DNA of 5,669 nt, taken from assembly GCA_029261955.1 (NCBI GenBank), contig JAJDAI010000554.1, positions 1-5,669 of the forward strand, written 5' to 3'. Position 1 is the first letter of the stretch; each line of letters opens with the position of its first letter. This DNA is from Deltaproteobacteria bacterium. Its GTDB lineage: Bacteria; Myxococcota_A; UBA796; UBA9615. The notes under the pieces were generated by a model, which searched no databases, was not told the DNA's origin, and was given only the letters and a program-made list of their open reading frames with translations. Position numbers and translations under genes: made by a program. Shown piece after piece: positions 1-5,669 of the stretch.

Positions 1-20
1 TTCCGCCTGGCAGAACGCCG

Positions 21-66
21 AACGGGAGAGGGGACGCGGCCCGAAGGTCGCGTCCCCTCTCCCGTT
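21..66. terminator. Perfect long hairpin, probable transcription terminator
   Basis: The arms AACGGGAGAGGGGACGCG (21-38) and CGCGTCCCCTCTCCCGTT (49-66) are perfect reverse complements over 18 bp. A further G-U pair and two C-G pairs close the stem on a CGAA tetraloop (42-45). The hairpin lies about 60 nt beyond the stop codon of the minus-strand gene ending at 128, so it could end that transcript. It could also act on a gene coming from the left of the window. A long U-run is missing on both strands (GTTTC on plus, GTTCGG on minus), so classical intrinsic termination is not certain; mRNA 3'-end protection is an alternative. Confidence 0.6.
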
Positions 67-81
67 TCGGAGGGCAGGCCT

Positions 82-113
82 GCGGGGTGGGTGCTCCGTC
101 GGCACCCCCCTGC
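82..113. repeat. Second, imperfect hairpin downstream of the 137-aa gene
   Basis: GGGTGC (89-94) and GCACCC (102-107) pair around a 7-nt loop. After one mismatch the stem extends imperfectly through the flanking G-run (84-87) and C-run (108-110). It sits between the stop codon at 128 and the stronger hairpin at 21-66, so it is in the 3' untranslated region of the minus-strand gene. It could help form the 3' end, but there is no U-run and the function is inferred from position only. Confidence 0.35.
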
Positions 114-127
114 GCAGCCTCAGCGCT

Positions 128-541
128 CTAGTACTCGAACATCTGGTAGCCGAAGCCGACCTGCAGCGAGCCGCTGGTCCAGTCGTTGGCGATCTCCATC
201 CAGTACTCGGCGTGGCAGGTCTGGGCGAAGTAGCCGCCCATCAGGTAGCAGATGCTGTCCAGCGAGTTTCCGGCGAGCTCGTTGAGCACGCCGCCGTTGG
301 CGGGAGCGGACGGAGCGGACGGAGCAGGCGGCGGCGCGTTGCCGCCGGACAGGGTCGAGTTGAAGTTGCCGCCGGTGCCGGACTGGCAGGTCCCGCTGGT
401 GTTGAGGGGATCAGCCTGCGGCCCGAAGAAGCTGGTCTGGGACTGCGGGACGAGCGGTGCGAAGAGGTTGGACGCCGACGCGGCGGCGGGCAGGAGAATC
501 AGGGCGGCGAGCAGGGCGGGGATGATGGCGATGCGGGTCAT
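128..541 (-). CDS. Small exported protein with signal peptide, unknown function (137 aa)
   Basis: The family is not recognised. The N terminus is a clear Sec signal peptide: MTR, then a hydrophobic core at about residues 4-18, then AAASAS with a likely cut after A23 or S24. The mature protein is about 113 residues. It has a Gln/Ser/Gly/Asn-rich first half, a short Pro/Ala/Ser stretch (about 70-81, encoded by a 9-bp tandem repeat at 303-325) and a C-terminal half rich in aromatic residues that ends in MFEY. Three cysteines (C52, C98, C109) remain in the mature part, so one disulphide is possible. The frame stays open far upstream to 1939, but ATG 541 is chosen because GGAG lies 5 nt before it, the signal peptide starts there, and a -24/-12 promoter ends about 50 nt upstream. 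Probably periplasmic or secreted; expression is inferred to be under sigma-54 control. Confidence 0.82.
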   Translation of the reverse strand: MTRIAIIPALLAALILLPAAASASNLFAPLVPQSQTSFFGPQADPLNTSGTCQSGTGGNFNSTLSGGNAPPPAPSAPSAPANGGVLNELAGNSLDSICYLMGGYFAQTCHAEYWMEIANDWTSGSLQVGFGYQMFEY

Positions 542-546
542 GTTGG

Positions 547-550
547 CTCC
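547..550 (-). promoter_or_regulatory. Shine-Dalgarno GGAG of the 137-aa exported protein gene
   Basis: GGAG is followed by 5 nt (CCAAC) and then ATG. This settles the start at 541 against the longer open frame. The block CCCCGGAGCC, three further bases and ATGACCCG recurs almost exactly in front of the gene starting at 1758 (19 of 21 positions identical). Confidence 0.75.
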
Positions 551-603
551 GGGGTGGTTGCCGGCTCCCGTTTGGGGGGCGGCGGTTTGTGCTTCATTGA
601 CAG

Positions 604-620
604 AGCAGGCTCCGTGCCAA
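604..620 (-). promoter_or_regulatory. Sigma-54 (-24/-12) promoter of the 137-aa exported protein gene
   Basis: Read on the minus strand from 620 to 604 the sequence is TTGGCACGGAGCCTGCT. Against the known RpoN consensus YTGGCACGRNNNTTGCW there is one mismatch (C for the first T of TTGC). The invariant GG (618-617) and GC (606-605) are separated by exactly 10 bp. The predicted start of transcription is near 593, giving a leader of about 50 nt before ATG 541. A gene for a sigma-54 activator lies in the same window, which supports the call. The match and spacing are seen directly; activity is inferred. Confidence 0.8.
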
Positions 621-688
621 TTTCTGCAATCGGCAGTCGCAGCGGCTGCGTCCACGCTTTTTTGATCTCCGCTCCATTCGCCAGGTCG

Positions 689-706
689 GACAATCCAATT
701 ATTGTC
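689..706. promoter_or_regulatory. Inverted repeat GACAAT-N6-ATTGTC, possible protein-binding site
   Basis: GACAAT (689-694) and ATTGTC (701-706) are perfect 6-bp arms around CCAATT, in an AT-rich patch that stands out in this GC-rich window. The centre lies about 105 bp upstream of the predicted sigma-54 transcription start near 593, a usual distance for an activator site. It overlaps the dyad at 704-722 by 3 bp, so it could be a second binding site or part of the same composite operator. No counterpart with both arms is seen upstream of the gene starting at 1758. Confidence 0.4.
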
Positions 707-722
707 ATGGCAAAGCGATGAC
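704..722. promoter_or_regulatory. Candidate enhancer site (UAS 1) for the sigma-54 activator
   Basis: The sequence GTCATGGCAAAGCGATGAC is a dyad with perfect arms GTCAT and ATGAC around 9 bp; one further T-A pair (703/723) extends it. It matches the 19-bp dyad at 1940-1958 at 15 of 19 positions, in the same orientation relative to the downstream -24/-12 element. The centre (713) is about 120 bp upstream of the predicted start near 593. Enhancer-binding proteins of the NtrC class bind such dyads as dimers at about 80-200 bp upstream. The regulator encoded at 1980-3566 is the obvious candidate, but that link is inferred. Confidence 0.6.
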
Positions 723-1071
723 ACTGGCATGCTGTTGTGAGCGCGCGCGGGGGGGACAGGCGCGGCACCTCGACTCCCGCGCTCGCGGCGTGGAGAGGGG
801 CCGGGGGGGGTGAGCTGGGGGCGAGGGAGGTTCAGCCCCCCGCCAAGCAGCACGTCACCGCGCGCCCAGAGGGCGTCGCGGTGACGTGGGTGCTCCGGTC
901 GAACCGGGCGGGCTTGTGGGGGCGGCTCAGGGGGACGGCTCTGTGGGGGCGTGGACCGGGCTGATCGGCGCGCTGAGCCCGGCGGACTTCTCGCCTCCCC
1001 ACCGACGACGACGACACCGGGATCGGCCTTGCTGGGAGCGCGGACCGGCTCAACGGGGGTGGCCCGCGCAA
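723..1071. other. GC-rich intergenic stretch without a supportable gene
   Basis: The sequence is strongly G/C-skewed, with runs of G and C. Open frames crossing it lack a plausible start with Shine-Dalgarno and give Arg/Gly/Pro-rich translations typical of random high-GC sequence. It holds the hairpin at 846-894, a smaller palindrome CCGGT-CGA-ACCGG at 895-907 and a 10-bp direct repeat TGTGGGGGCG at 915-924 and 942-951. This is the 3' flank of the gene ending at 1072. No RNA gene was recognised, though a small structured RNA cannot be excluded. Confidence 0.5.
846..894. terminator. Strong hairpin between the two envelope genes, possible terminator
   Basis: CACGTCACCGCG (851-862) and CGCGGTGACGTG (877-888) are a perfect 12-bp inverted repeat. 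Inside it CGCCC and GGGCG pair around an AGA loop with a single T bulge (876). Outside it AGCA (846-849) pairs with TGCT (891-894) across a small internal loop. About 21 bp are paired in all. It lies about 180 nt beyond the stop of the minus-strand gene ending at 1072, so it may end that transcript and insulate the downstream sigma-54 promoter. No U-run follows on either strand, so it could instead be an RNA-stability element or part of an untranslated RNA. Confidence 0.45.
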
Positions 1072-1758
1072 TCAGGCCCGGCGGAGGGCGCGAAACGCGG
1101 CGAGCTGGTCGTCGTTGAGCACTTCGCTCGCCTCGGCGTCGGTCGCGTCGAACAGGTAGATCATGTCGGCCTGGACCTCGGAGGGGACGCCGCCCTCCAT
1201 CGCATCGAGCTGCAGCGCCAGCACCGAGTCGATCTCCTGGGCCGCGAGCCGCACCACGACCTCGACCTGCTCGTCGCTGAGGCCCACCTCGTCGGCCAGG
1301 ACCGAGATCGCGGCGCTCATGTCGTCCATCACGCGGTTCCGCATGGCCTCGACCACCTCGTCCCGGGCTTCCTGCTGATCCTCGGTCGACGGAGGCTGGA
1401 TGAAGGCGGGCGGCGACGGGGCCTGTGGGGCTTGTGGGGCCTGGGCGACCGGGGCAGGGGCTGCGGGGCGGGGCGCGACCGGCCGGATCACCTGCGCCAC
1501 GGGGCGGACCTCGGCCTCCGCCAGCGGGGCAGCGGGGGCGGCAGCGGGCACGGCGACGGAGGCGACCTGGACCGCCGGGAGGGGCGAGACGGGCCCGGAC
1601 CGCATCTCCAGCGCGTAGGCGAGGCCTGCGGCGCAGACGAGCAGGGCCGCCAGGGCCGAGAGGCTGCGCGACGCCGCGCCGCGAACAGCGGGCCGGGCCG
1701 TTGTGGCGGGGGCGGGGAGTCGGGCGGAGGCAGAGCGGATGTTCGAGGGACGGGTCAT
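1072..1758 (-). CDS. Single-pass membrane protein with Pro/Ala stalk and a Spy/LTXXQ-like C-terminal domain (228 aa)
   Basis: Residues 1-31 are basic, with Arg at 3, 8, 13, 22, 26 and 31. Residues 33-50 form one hydrophobic segment (signal anchor or uncleaved signal). About 54-123 is a low-complexity Pro/Ala/Val/Gln stalk that includes an APQ repeat. About 125-228 is an acidic, helical domain. In it GLSDEQ (159-164) and VLNDDQ (213-218) each start an amphipathic helix, recalling the LTXXQ motif of the periplasmic Spy/CpxP family; this similarity is weak and motif-level only. The expected topology is N-in with the C-terminal domain in the periplasm. ATG 1758 is preferred over GTG 1830 because GGAG lies 5 nt before it and GTG 1830 sits in the -24 promoter element. 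Divergent from the sigma-54 activator gene. A possible job is envelope sensing or protection; function is unproven. Confidence 0.8.
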   Translation of the reverse strand: MTRPSNIRSASARLPAPATTARPAVRGAASRSLSALAALLVCAAGLAYALEMRSGPVSPLPAVQVASVAVPAAAPAAPLAEAEVRPVAQVIRPVAPRPAAPAPVAQAPQAPQAPSPPAFIQPPSTEDQQEARDEVVEAMRNRVMDDMSAAISVLADEVGLSDEQVEVVVRLAAQEIDSVLALQLDAMEGGVPSEVQADMIYLFDATDAEASEVLNDDQLAAFRALRRA

Positions 1759-1763
1759 GGCGG

Positions 1764-1767
1764 CTCC
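1764..1767 (-). promoter_or_regulatory. Shine-Dalgarno GGAG of the 228-aa membrane protein gene
   Basis: GGAG is followed by CCGCC and ATG, a 5-nt spacing that fixes the start at 1758. The surrounding bases nearly copy the initiation region of the exported protein gene starting at 541. Confidence 0.75.
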
Positions 1768-1813
1768 GGGGGCTGGCGGGTTCGTCCCGCGGCGGCGTCT
1801 GCTCCCTGGTGTT

Positions 1814-1829
1814 TCCAAGTCCCGTGCCA
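1814..1829 (-). promoter_or_regulatory. Sigma-54 (-24/-12) promoter of the 228-aa membrane protein gene
   Basis: Read on the minus strand from 1829 to 1814 the sequence is TGGCACGGGACTTGGA. The -24 block TGGCACG is perfect and TTG of the -12 block is at the exact consensus spacing. The one important deviation is TTGG instead of TTGC, so the usually invariant -12 GC is GG; activity may be reduced. The predicted transcription start is near 1803, which gives a leader of about 45 nt before ATG 1758, close to the arrangement at 604-620. The call is supported by the matching dyad upstream at 1940-1958. Confidence 0.68.
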
Positions 1830-1939
1830 CCTCCGGCCCTGTGGCGCGGCCGAGGGTGCAACCACCGGATCAGAAAGGAGAAACCGCTGAGAGCGGCCCT
1901 CCCAGCCTGTCTCCGCGTCAGACGCAGGCCGCCCATCAA

Positions 1940-1958
1940 GTCATGCCAAAGTCAGGAC
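1940..1958. promoter_or_regulatory. Candidate enhancer site (UAS 2) for the sigma-54 activator
   Basis: The sequence GTCATGCCAAAGTCAGGAC has imperfect dyad arms GTCATG and CAGGAC (5 of 6 pair) and matches the dyad at 704-722 at 15 of 19 positions with the same total length. The centre (1949) is about 146 bp upstream of the predicted sigma-54 start near 1803. It also lies only 22 bp before the activator's own ATG at 1980, so binding here could both activate the divergent gene and control the activator itself. Confidence 0.58.
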
Positions 1959-1979
1959 GTTTGCTGCTATTGTCGCTCC

Positions 1980-3562
<1,583 letters not shown>

Positions 3563-3566
<4 letters not shown>

Positions 3567-3586
3567 CGCGCTCGGTCAGGGCGTCA
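3563..3586. terminator. Small inverted repeats over two convergent stop codons
   Basis: CTGAC (3563-3567) and GTCAG (3575-3579) form an inverted repeat with each stop codon in one arm. An alternative pairing is TGACGC (3564-3569) with GCGTCA (3581-3586). Stop codons of the convergent genes are only 9 bp apart, so any shared terminator must lie here or inside the coding ends. Stems are short and no U-run follows, so this is a weak candidate for a bidirectional terminator. Confidence 0.3.
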
Positions 3587-4430
3587 CTGCACCCAACTCG
3601 CGCAGCAGCGCCGCGTGGACCTTCAGCAACCTCTCGATGTCGGCGCACCAACGAGCGATGACGCCGTTGAGCCACTCGATCCGGCCCGGCAGCAGCGTGT
3701 AGGTGGCCTCGTCGATCCAGAGCCGCTGGTTGAACTCGACCTGGAGGCCCGGCACGCCCTGCGCGACGCTGGCGTGAGCCCTCACGCCGTAGCCCGCGAT
3801 GAAGGGGTCGTTGATCCAGACGGTGCCGTCCGGCTCGTCGTCCGCCTCGAATTTCGGGGGTGGGGTCTCGAGCAGCCGGGCCGTGAGCGCCTTGCTCATG
3901 GCCCGCGTCAGCTCCGCGGGGCAGGTGAGCGGGTCGCCGTCTGCCAGGGCGTCGCCCTCGAGGTCGCCCAGGTTCGAGAGCACCGCGTCGGGGCGCGCCT
4001 TCCCGAAGTCTGGCCCCCGGGGCGGCGCCGTCTCCGACATGGAGTGGCCGTCGAGGAAGAAGGCGGTGGCGGGGTCGCCGACCGCGAGCGCGAGCTCCTC
4101 GTGGTAGCGCCGGTGGTAGCGCCGCACCCGCTCCATCCGCTGGGCGGGCGTCGGGAAGCGCGCGACGTCGTAGAGATCGACCAGCTCGAAGTCCTGGTCC
4201 GGCACGACGCCGCCCTCGGTCTTCTGGCGCTCGGACCGGTTCGGGTCGGCCACGAAGCGGTGCCACGGGTAGGAGACGGTCCGCACCCCCTCCACGGCGT
4301 AGATGTCCCCGGTCCAGCCGTCCGACTGCGAGCGCAGGAAGTCCGGCGTCACGTGCGCTGCGAAGGGAGGCTCCTGATCCGCGGGCACGGCGATGGAGCC
4401 GTGGGGGATGCCAATGACGATTCGCGACAT
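3576..4430 (-). CDS. N-formylglutamate amidohydrolase family protein (284 aa)
   Basis: This family of cytoplasmic metal-dependent hydrolases includes HutG-type enzymes that split N-formyl-L-glutamate into formate and glutamate, the last step of one histidine degradation route. Family landmarks in order: IPHGS (8-12), RFVADPNR (58-65), YHRRYH (105-110), LDGHSM (126-131), NDPFIAGYG (207-215) and GLQVEFNQRLWID (228-240). H10, H129, D127 and E232 are candidate metal or catalytic residues by position. Length is normal for the family. No other hut gene is in the window, so the substrate may differ; many family members are uncharacterised. ATG 4430 gives a start just before the conserved strand, but has no clear Shine-Dalgarno. 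GTG 4472 in the same frame would add 14 residues but lies inside the repeat at 4452-4517. It follows the lipoprotein gene on the same strand after 88 nt. Confidence 0.87.
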   Translation of the reverse strand: MSRIVIGIPHGSIAVPADQEPPFAAHVTPDFLRSQSDGWTGDIYAVEGVRTVSYPWHRFVADPNRSERQKTEGGVVPDQDFELVDLYDVARFPTPAQRMERVRRYHRRYHEELALAVGDPATAFFLDGHSMSETAPPRGPDFGKARPDAVLSNLGDLEGDALADGDPLTCPAELTRAMSKALTARLLETPPPKFEADDEPDGTVWINDPFIAGYGVRAHASVAQGVPGLQVEFNQRLWIDEATYTLLPGRIEWLNGVIARWCADIERLLKVHAALLRELGAVTP

Positions 4431-4451
4431 CCCGGAAAGATACCGAAGCGT

Positions 4452-4517
4452 GAAATTCTCGGTGTCTGACACCCTGGATTGCAGATGGAATTTCCGGTGA
4501 CAGACACCGGAGTTTTC
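4452..4517. repeat. REP/BIME-like inverted pair of palindromic units
   Basis: Unit 1 is the perfect palindrome GGTGTCTGACACC (4461-4473). Unit 2 is CCGGTG-acaga-CACCGG (4494-4510), whose reverse complement contains GGTGTCTGTCACC, one base different from unit 1. The units are inverted to each other, and the flanks GAAATTCTC and GGAGTTTTC pair in part, so the whole 66 bp can fold into one long hairpin with about 13 core pairs, or into two small ones. It is richer in A+T than its neighbours and fills the gap between two tandem genes, 1 bp from the stop at 4519. Such intergenic pairs are typical of REP/BIME elements moved by RAYT transposases; no transposase is in the window. It may also act as a terminator or mRNA-stability element. 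Confidence 0.68.
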
Positions 4518-4518
4518 A

Positions 4519-5403
4519 CTACTGCCCGTAGTACTCCAGCATCTGGTCGACGGCCCAGCCGATGCCCTCGTTGCCAGCGCGGGCCAGGCCCTCGTGGGAC
4601 TCGCCGGTCTGCAGGAGCAGGACGTTGTCGACGCTGCCGTCCAGGCGCACGTTGGGGTCCTCGTCGCGCAGGAACTGGCCGTTGCCCCAGACCTCCAGGG
4701 CGAGGTCGACGGAGGCGGGCACCACGTCCTCGATGTCCTGGAGCTCGTCGATCCCGGGGATGCTCCAGGCGTCGCGGGCCTGGCTGATGTCGAAGGCCCA
4801 GTTGAAGCCGGTGATCCCGTTGTACTCCGCGATCACGGCGTCCCAGAAGTCCGCGGGCACGCCCGCCGCCGCCCCGCTGTCCCAGGACTCGACGTCGCCG
4901 TCGAGGTCGATGAGCACGTCGATTGGCAGGTCGCTGATGAGGTGCATCGCGGTGTGGCACCAGACCGAGCCGTGGGAGTGGGCCAGGGCGACGACGCGGG
5001 TCGGGTTGTCGAAGTCCGCGATCATCGAGTCGCGGATGAAGACCATCTCCTCGAGCAGCTGGAGGAAGCCGAAGTCCGCCGCGTCGGCGCTGCCTGGGGT
5101 GAAGGCGTTGCCGTCCACGTCGTGGTCGTAGAAGGAGTCGCCGTGGTCCCAGACGCTGACCGTCGAGCCCATGGACTCCAGGGCTCCGGCGACCTCGAGG
5201 GCGGCGCCATCGCGGATCAGGTAGCTGGATCGGTAGAGCCCGTTGTTCACCGTGAACTCGTGGCCGGAGCAGGCCAGCACCACGAAGTCGGGGGCGTCGG
5301 CTGGGCGGTTCCCGGTGGTGGGGGCGGGCTCGGTCGGCTCGCCGGCGCCGTTGAGCCAGGCGCAGCCGGAGAGGAGCAGGAGGAGGGGGAGCAGGCGGTG
5401 CAC
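4519..5403 (-). CDS. Lipoprotein with alpha/beta-hydrolase-like fold (294 aa)
   Basis: The N terminus MHRLLPLLLLLSGC is a lipoprotein signal with lipobox LSGC (11-14); C14 would be lipidated, and A15 at +2 does not signal inner-membrane retention, so outer-membrane attachment is likely. A short Pro/Thr linker (about 20-38) follows. The rest looks like an alpha/beta hydrolase: strand VVLAC (41-45), strand and nucleophile elbow VVALAHSHGS (137-146) with S143 in A-H-S-H-G (small-x-Ser-x-Gly), an acidic stretch LIDLDGDVE (164-172) after the next strand and a late ESHEG (269-272 region, H270) that could supply the catalytic His. Esterase or lipase activity is inferred; the exact family is not recognised. 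The mature protein is acidic. The GTG start at 5403 is forced by the signal peptide but lacks a close Shine-Dalgarno. The upstream gene ends 50 nt away, so co-transcription is plausible. Confidence 0.82.
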   Translation of the reverse strand: MHRLLPLLLLLSGCAWLNGAGEPTEPAPTTGNRPADAPDFVVLACSGHEFTVNNGLYRSSYLIRDGAALEVAGALESMGSTVSVWDHGDSFYDHDVDGNAFTPGSADAADFGFLQLLEEMVFIRDSMIADFDNPTRVVALAHSHGSVWCHTAMHLISDLPIDVLIDLDGDVESWDSGAAAGVPADFWDAVIAEYNGITGFNWAFDISQARDAWSIPGIDELQDIEDVVPASVDLALEVWGNGQFLRDEDPNVRLDGSVDNVLLLQTGESHEGLARAGNEGIGWAVDQMLEYYGQ

Positions 5404-5409
5404 GGCCGC

Positions 5410-5438
5410 ACATTGGTCGGCCCCTCGCCCCGGGTCAA
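5410..5438 (-). promoter_or_regulatory. Weak candidate sigma-70-type promoter before the lipoprotein gene
   Basis: TTGACC (5438-5433, minus strand) is followed after 17 bp by CAATGT (5415-5410). The -35 box is good but the -10 box is poor. Transcription from it would begin close to GTG 5403, giving an almost leaderless mRNA, which would fit the lack of a Shine-Dalgarno. This is a low-confidence call; read-through from the upstream gene is equally possible. Confidence 0.2.
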
Positions 5439-5453
5439 GGGAGTCCGAGGGCC

Positions 5454-5669
5454 TCAGTCCAGGTGCAGCGGCAGGTCGAGGTGGGACGGGAACTCGCCCT
5501 CGACCTCGTACTCGATGTACTCGTCGACCATCCAGGGCTGCGCCGCGCCGACGATCTCCTGGATGAGCTCCTCGTGCTCCCGGTAGACGGGGCCGCCCAT
5601 GCTCTGGAGCGCGTTGGCCGCCTGCCAGCGCATGCCGTAGCTGCCTTCCTCGTCCTCGGGCAGGTCGCC
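5454..5669 (-). CDS. C-terminal fragment of an unrecognised acidic protein (71 aa, cut by the window edge)
   Basis: Reading minus from the window edge, a frame without stops runs for 71 codons to TGA at 5456-5454. The translation begins GDLPEDEEGSYGMRWQAANA and ends SHLDLPLHLD. It is rich in Glu and Asp, with an Ala/Gln helix (MRWQAANALQSMG) followed by a second helical stretch (REHEELIQEIVGAAQ). Codons have strong G/C in the third position like the neighbouring genes, which supports real coding. The start lies outside the window. The two-helix pattern could suit a helical-repeat protein but nothing identifies a family. Same strand as the lipoprotein gene, 50 nt away. Confidence 0.65.
   Translation of the reverse strand, partial: GDLPEDEEGSYGMRWQAANALQSMGGPVYREHEELIQEIVGAAQPWMVDEYIEYEVEGEFPSHLDLPLHLD

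Noticed and set aside
1400..1450. Short tandem repeat around GGGGCCTGTGGGGCTTGTGG, considered as a CRISPR-like or regulatory repeat.
   Set aside because: It encodes the APQ repeat of the Pro/Ala stalk and has no spacer structure.
886..1890. Plus-strand open frame of 334 codons opposite the 228-aa membrane protein gene.
   Set aside because: Its translation is Gly/Arg/His-rich with no domain, and it mirrors the third-position GC bias of the minus-strand gene.
128..1939. A single minus-strand open frame of about 600 codons covering the exported protein and its whole upstream region.
   Set aside because: Only the last 137 codons look like protein (signal peptide, normal composition). The rest is Arg/Pro/Gly-rich high-GC noise that crosses another gene, a promoter and an operator.
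1955..1967. GG/GC spacing resembling a sigma-54 promoter in front of the activator on plus.
   Set aside because: The spacing is 9 instead of 10 bp, the -24 block is poor, and it leaves too little room before ATG 1980.
1875..1979. AAGGAG (1875-1880) followed by in-frame CTG 1887, which would extend the sigma-54 activator by 31 residues with five cysteines.
   Set aside because: CTG starts are rare, the extension uses codons unlike the rest of the gene (AGA, AGG, TGT, CAA), and it would cover the candidate operator at 1940-1958. Probably chance.
4594..5586. Plus-strand open frame of 330 codons opposite the lipoprotein gene, and a minus frame at 4349-5413.
   Set aside because: Both are shadows of the lipoprotein gene: compositions are Val/Gly/His- or Arg/Pro-rich, without motifs, whereas the chosen frame has a lipobox and a nucleophile elbow.

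Overview
This is a GC-rich window (estimated by eye at about 70% G+C) with bacterial gene structure. The gene content suggests a deltaproteobacterial or myxobacterial-type Gram-negative: a GAF-containing sigma-54 activator, a lipobox hydrolase lipoprotein, Pro/Ala-rich envelope proteins and matches to -24/-12 promoters. The taxonomy is an inference from style, not from a marker gene.

Left half (1-3566): a probable sigma-54 regulatory module. A 528-aa bacterial enhancer-binding protein (GAF, AAA+ with intact GAFTGA, C-terminal helix-turn-helix) is encoded on + at 1980-3566. Two minus-strand genes for exported or membrane-anchored proteins lie to its left: a 228-aa single-pass protein with a Pro/Ala stalk and a C-terminal domain with two Lxx(D/E)Q motifs (1072-1758, divergent from the regulator), and a 137-aa protein with a signal peptide (128-541). 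Each has a near-consensus -24/-12 element about 50 nt upstream of its start codon. Each also has, about 120-146 bp upstream of the predicted transcription start, a 19-bp dyad (704-722 and 1940-1958) that matches the other at 15 of 19 positions. The two genes have almost the same ribosome-binding region. The simplest model is that the regulator binds both dyads and switches on both envelope genes, in answer to a signal sensed by its GAF domain.

The 530-bp gap between the two envelope genes (542-1071) holds the first promoter and operator, a strong hairpin at 846-894, and otherwise GC-rich sequence without a supportable gene. Strong hairpins also lie at 21-66 and about 82-113, beyond the 137-aa gene.

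Right half (3576-5669): three minus-strand genes in tandem, convergent with the regulator (9 bp between stop codons). Reading in their direction they are the C-terminal 71 residues of an unrecognised protein (5454-5669), a 294-aa lipoprotein with an alpha/beta-hydrolase-like nucleophile elbow (4519-5403), and an N-formylglutamate amidohydrolase family protein (3576-4430). An inverted pair of 13-bp palindromic units, resembling a REP/BIME element, fills the gap between the last two (4452-4517). No tRNA, rRNA, CRISPR array or insertion-sequence gene was seen.
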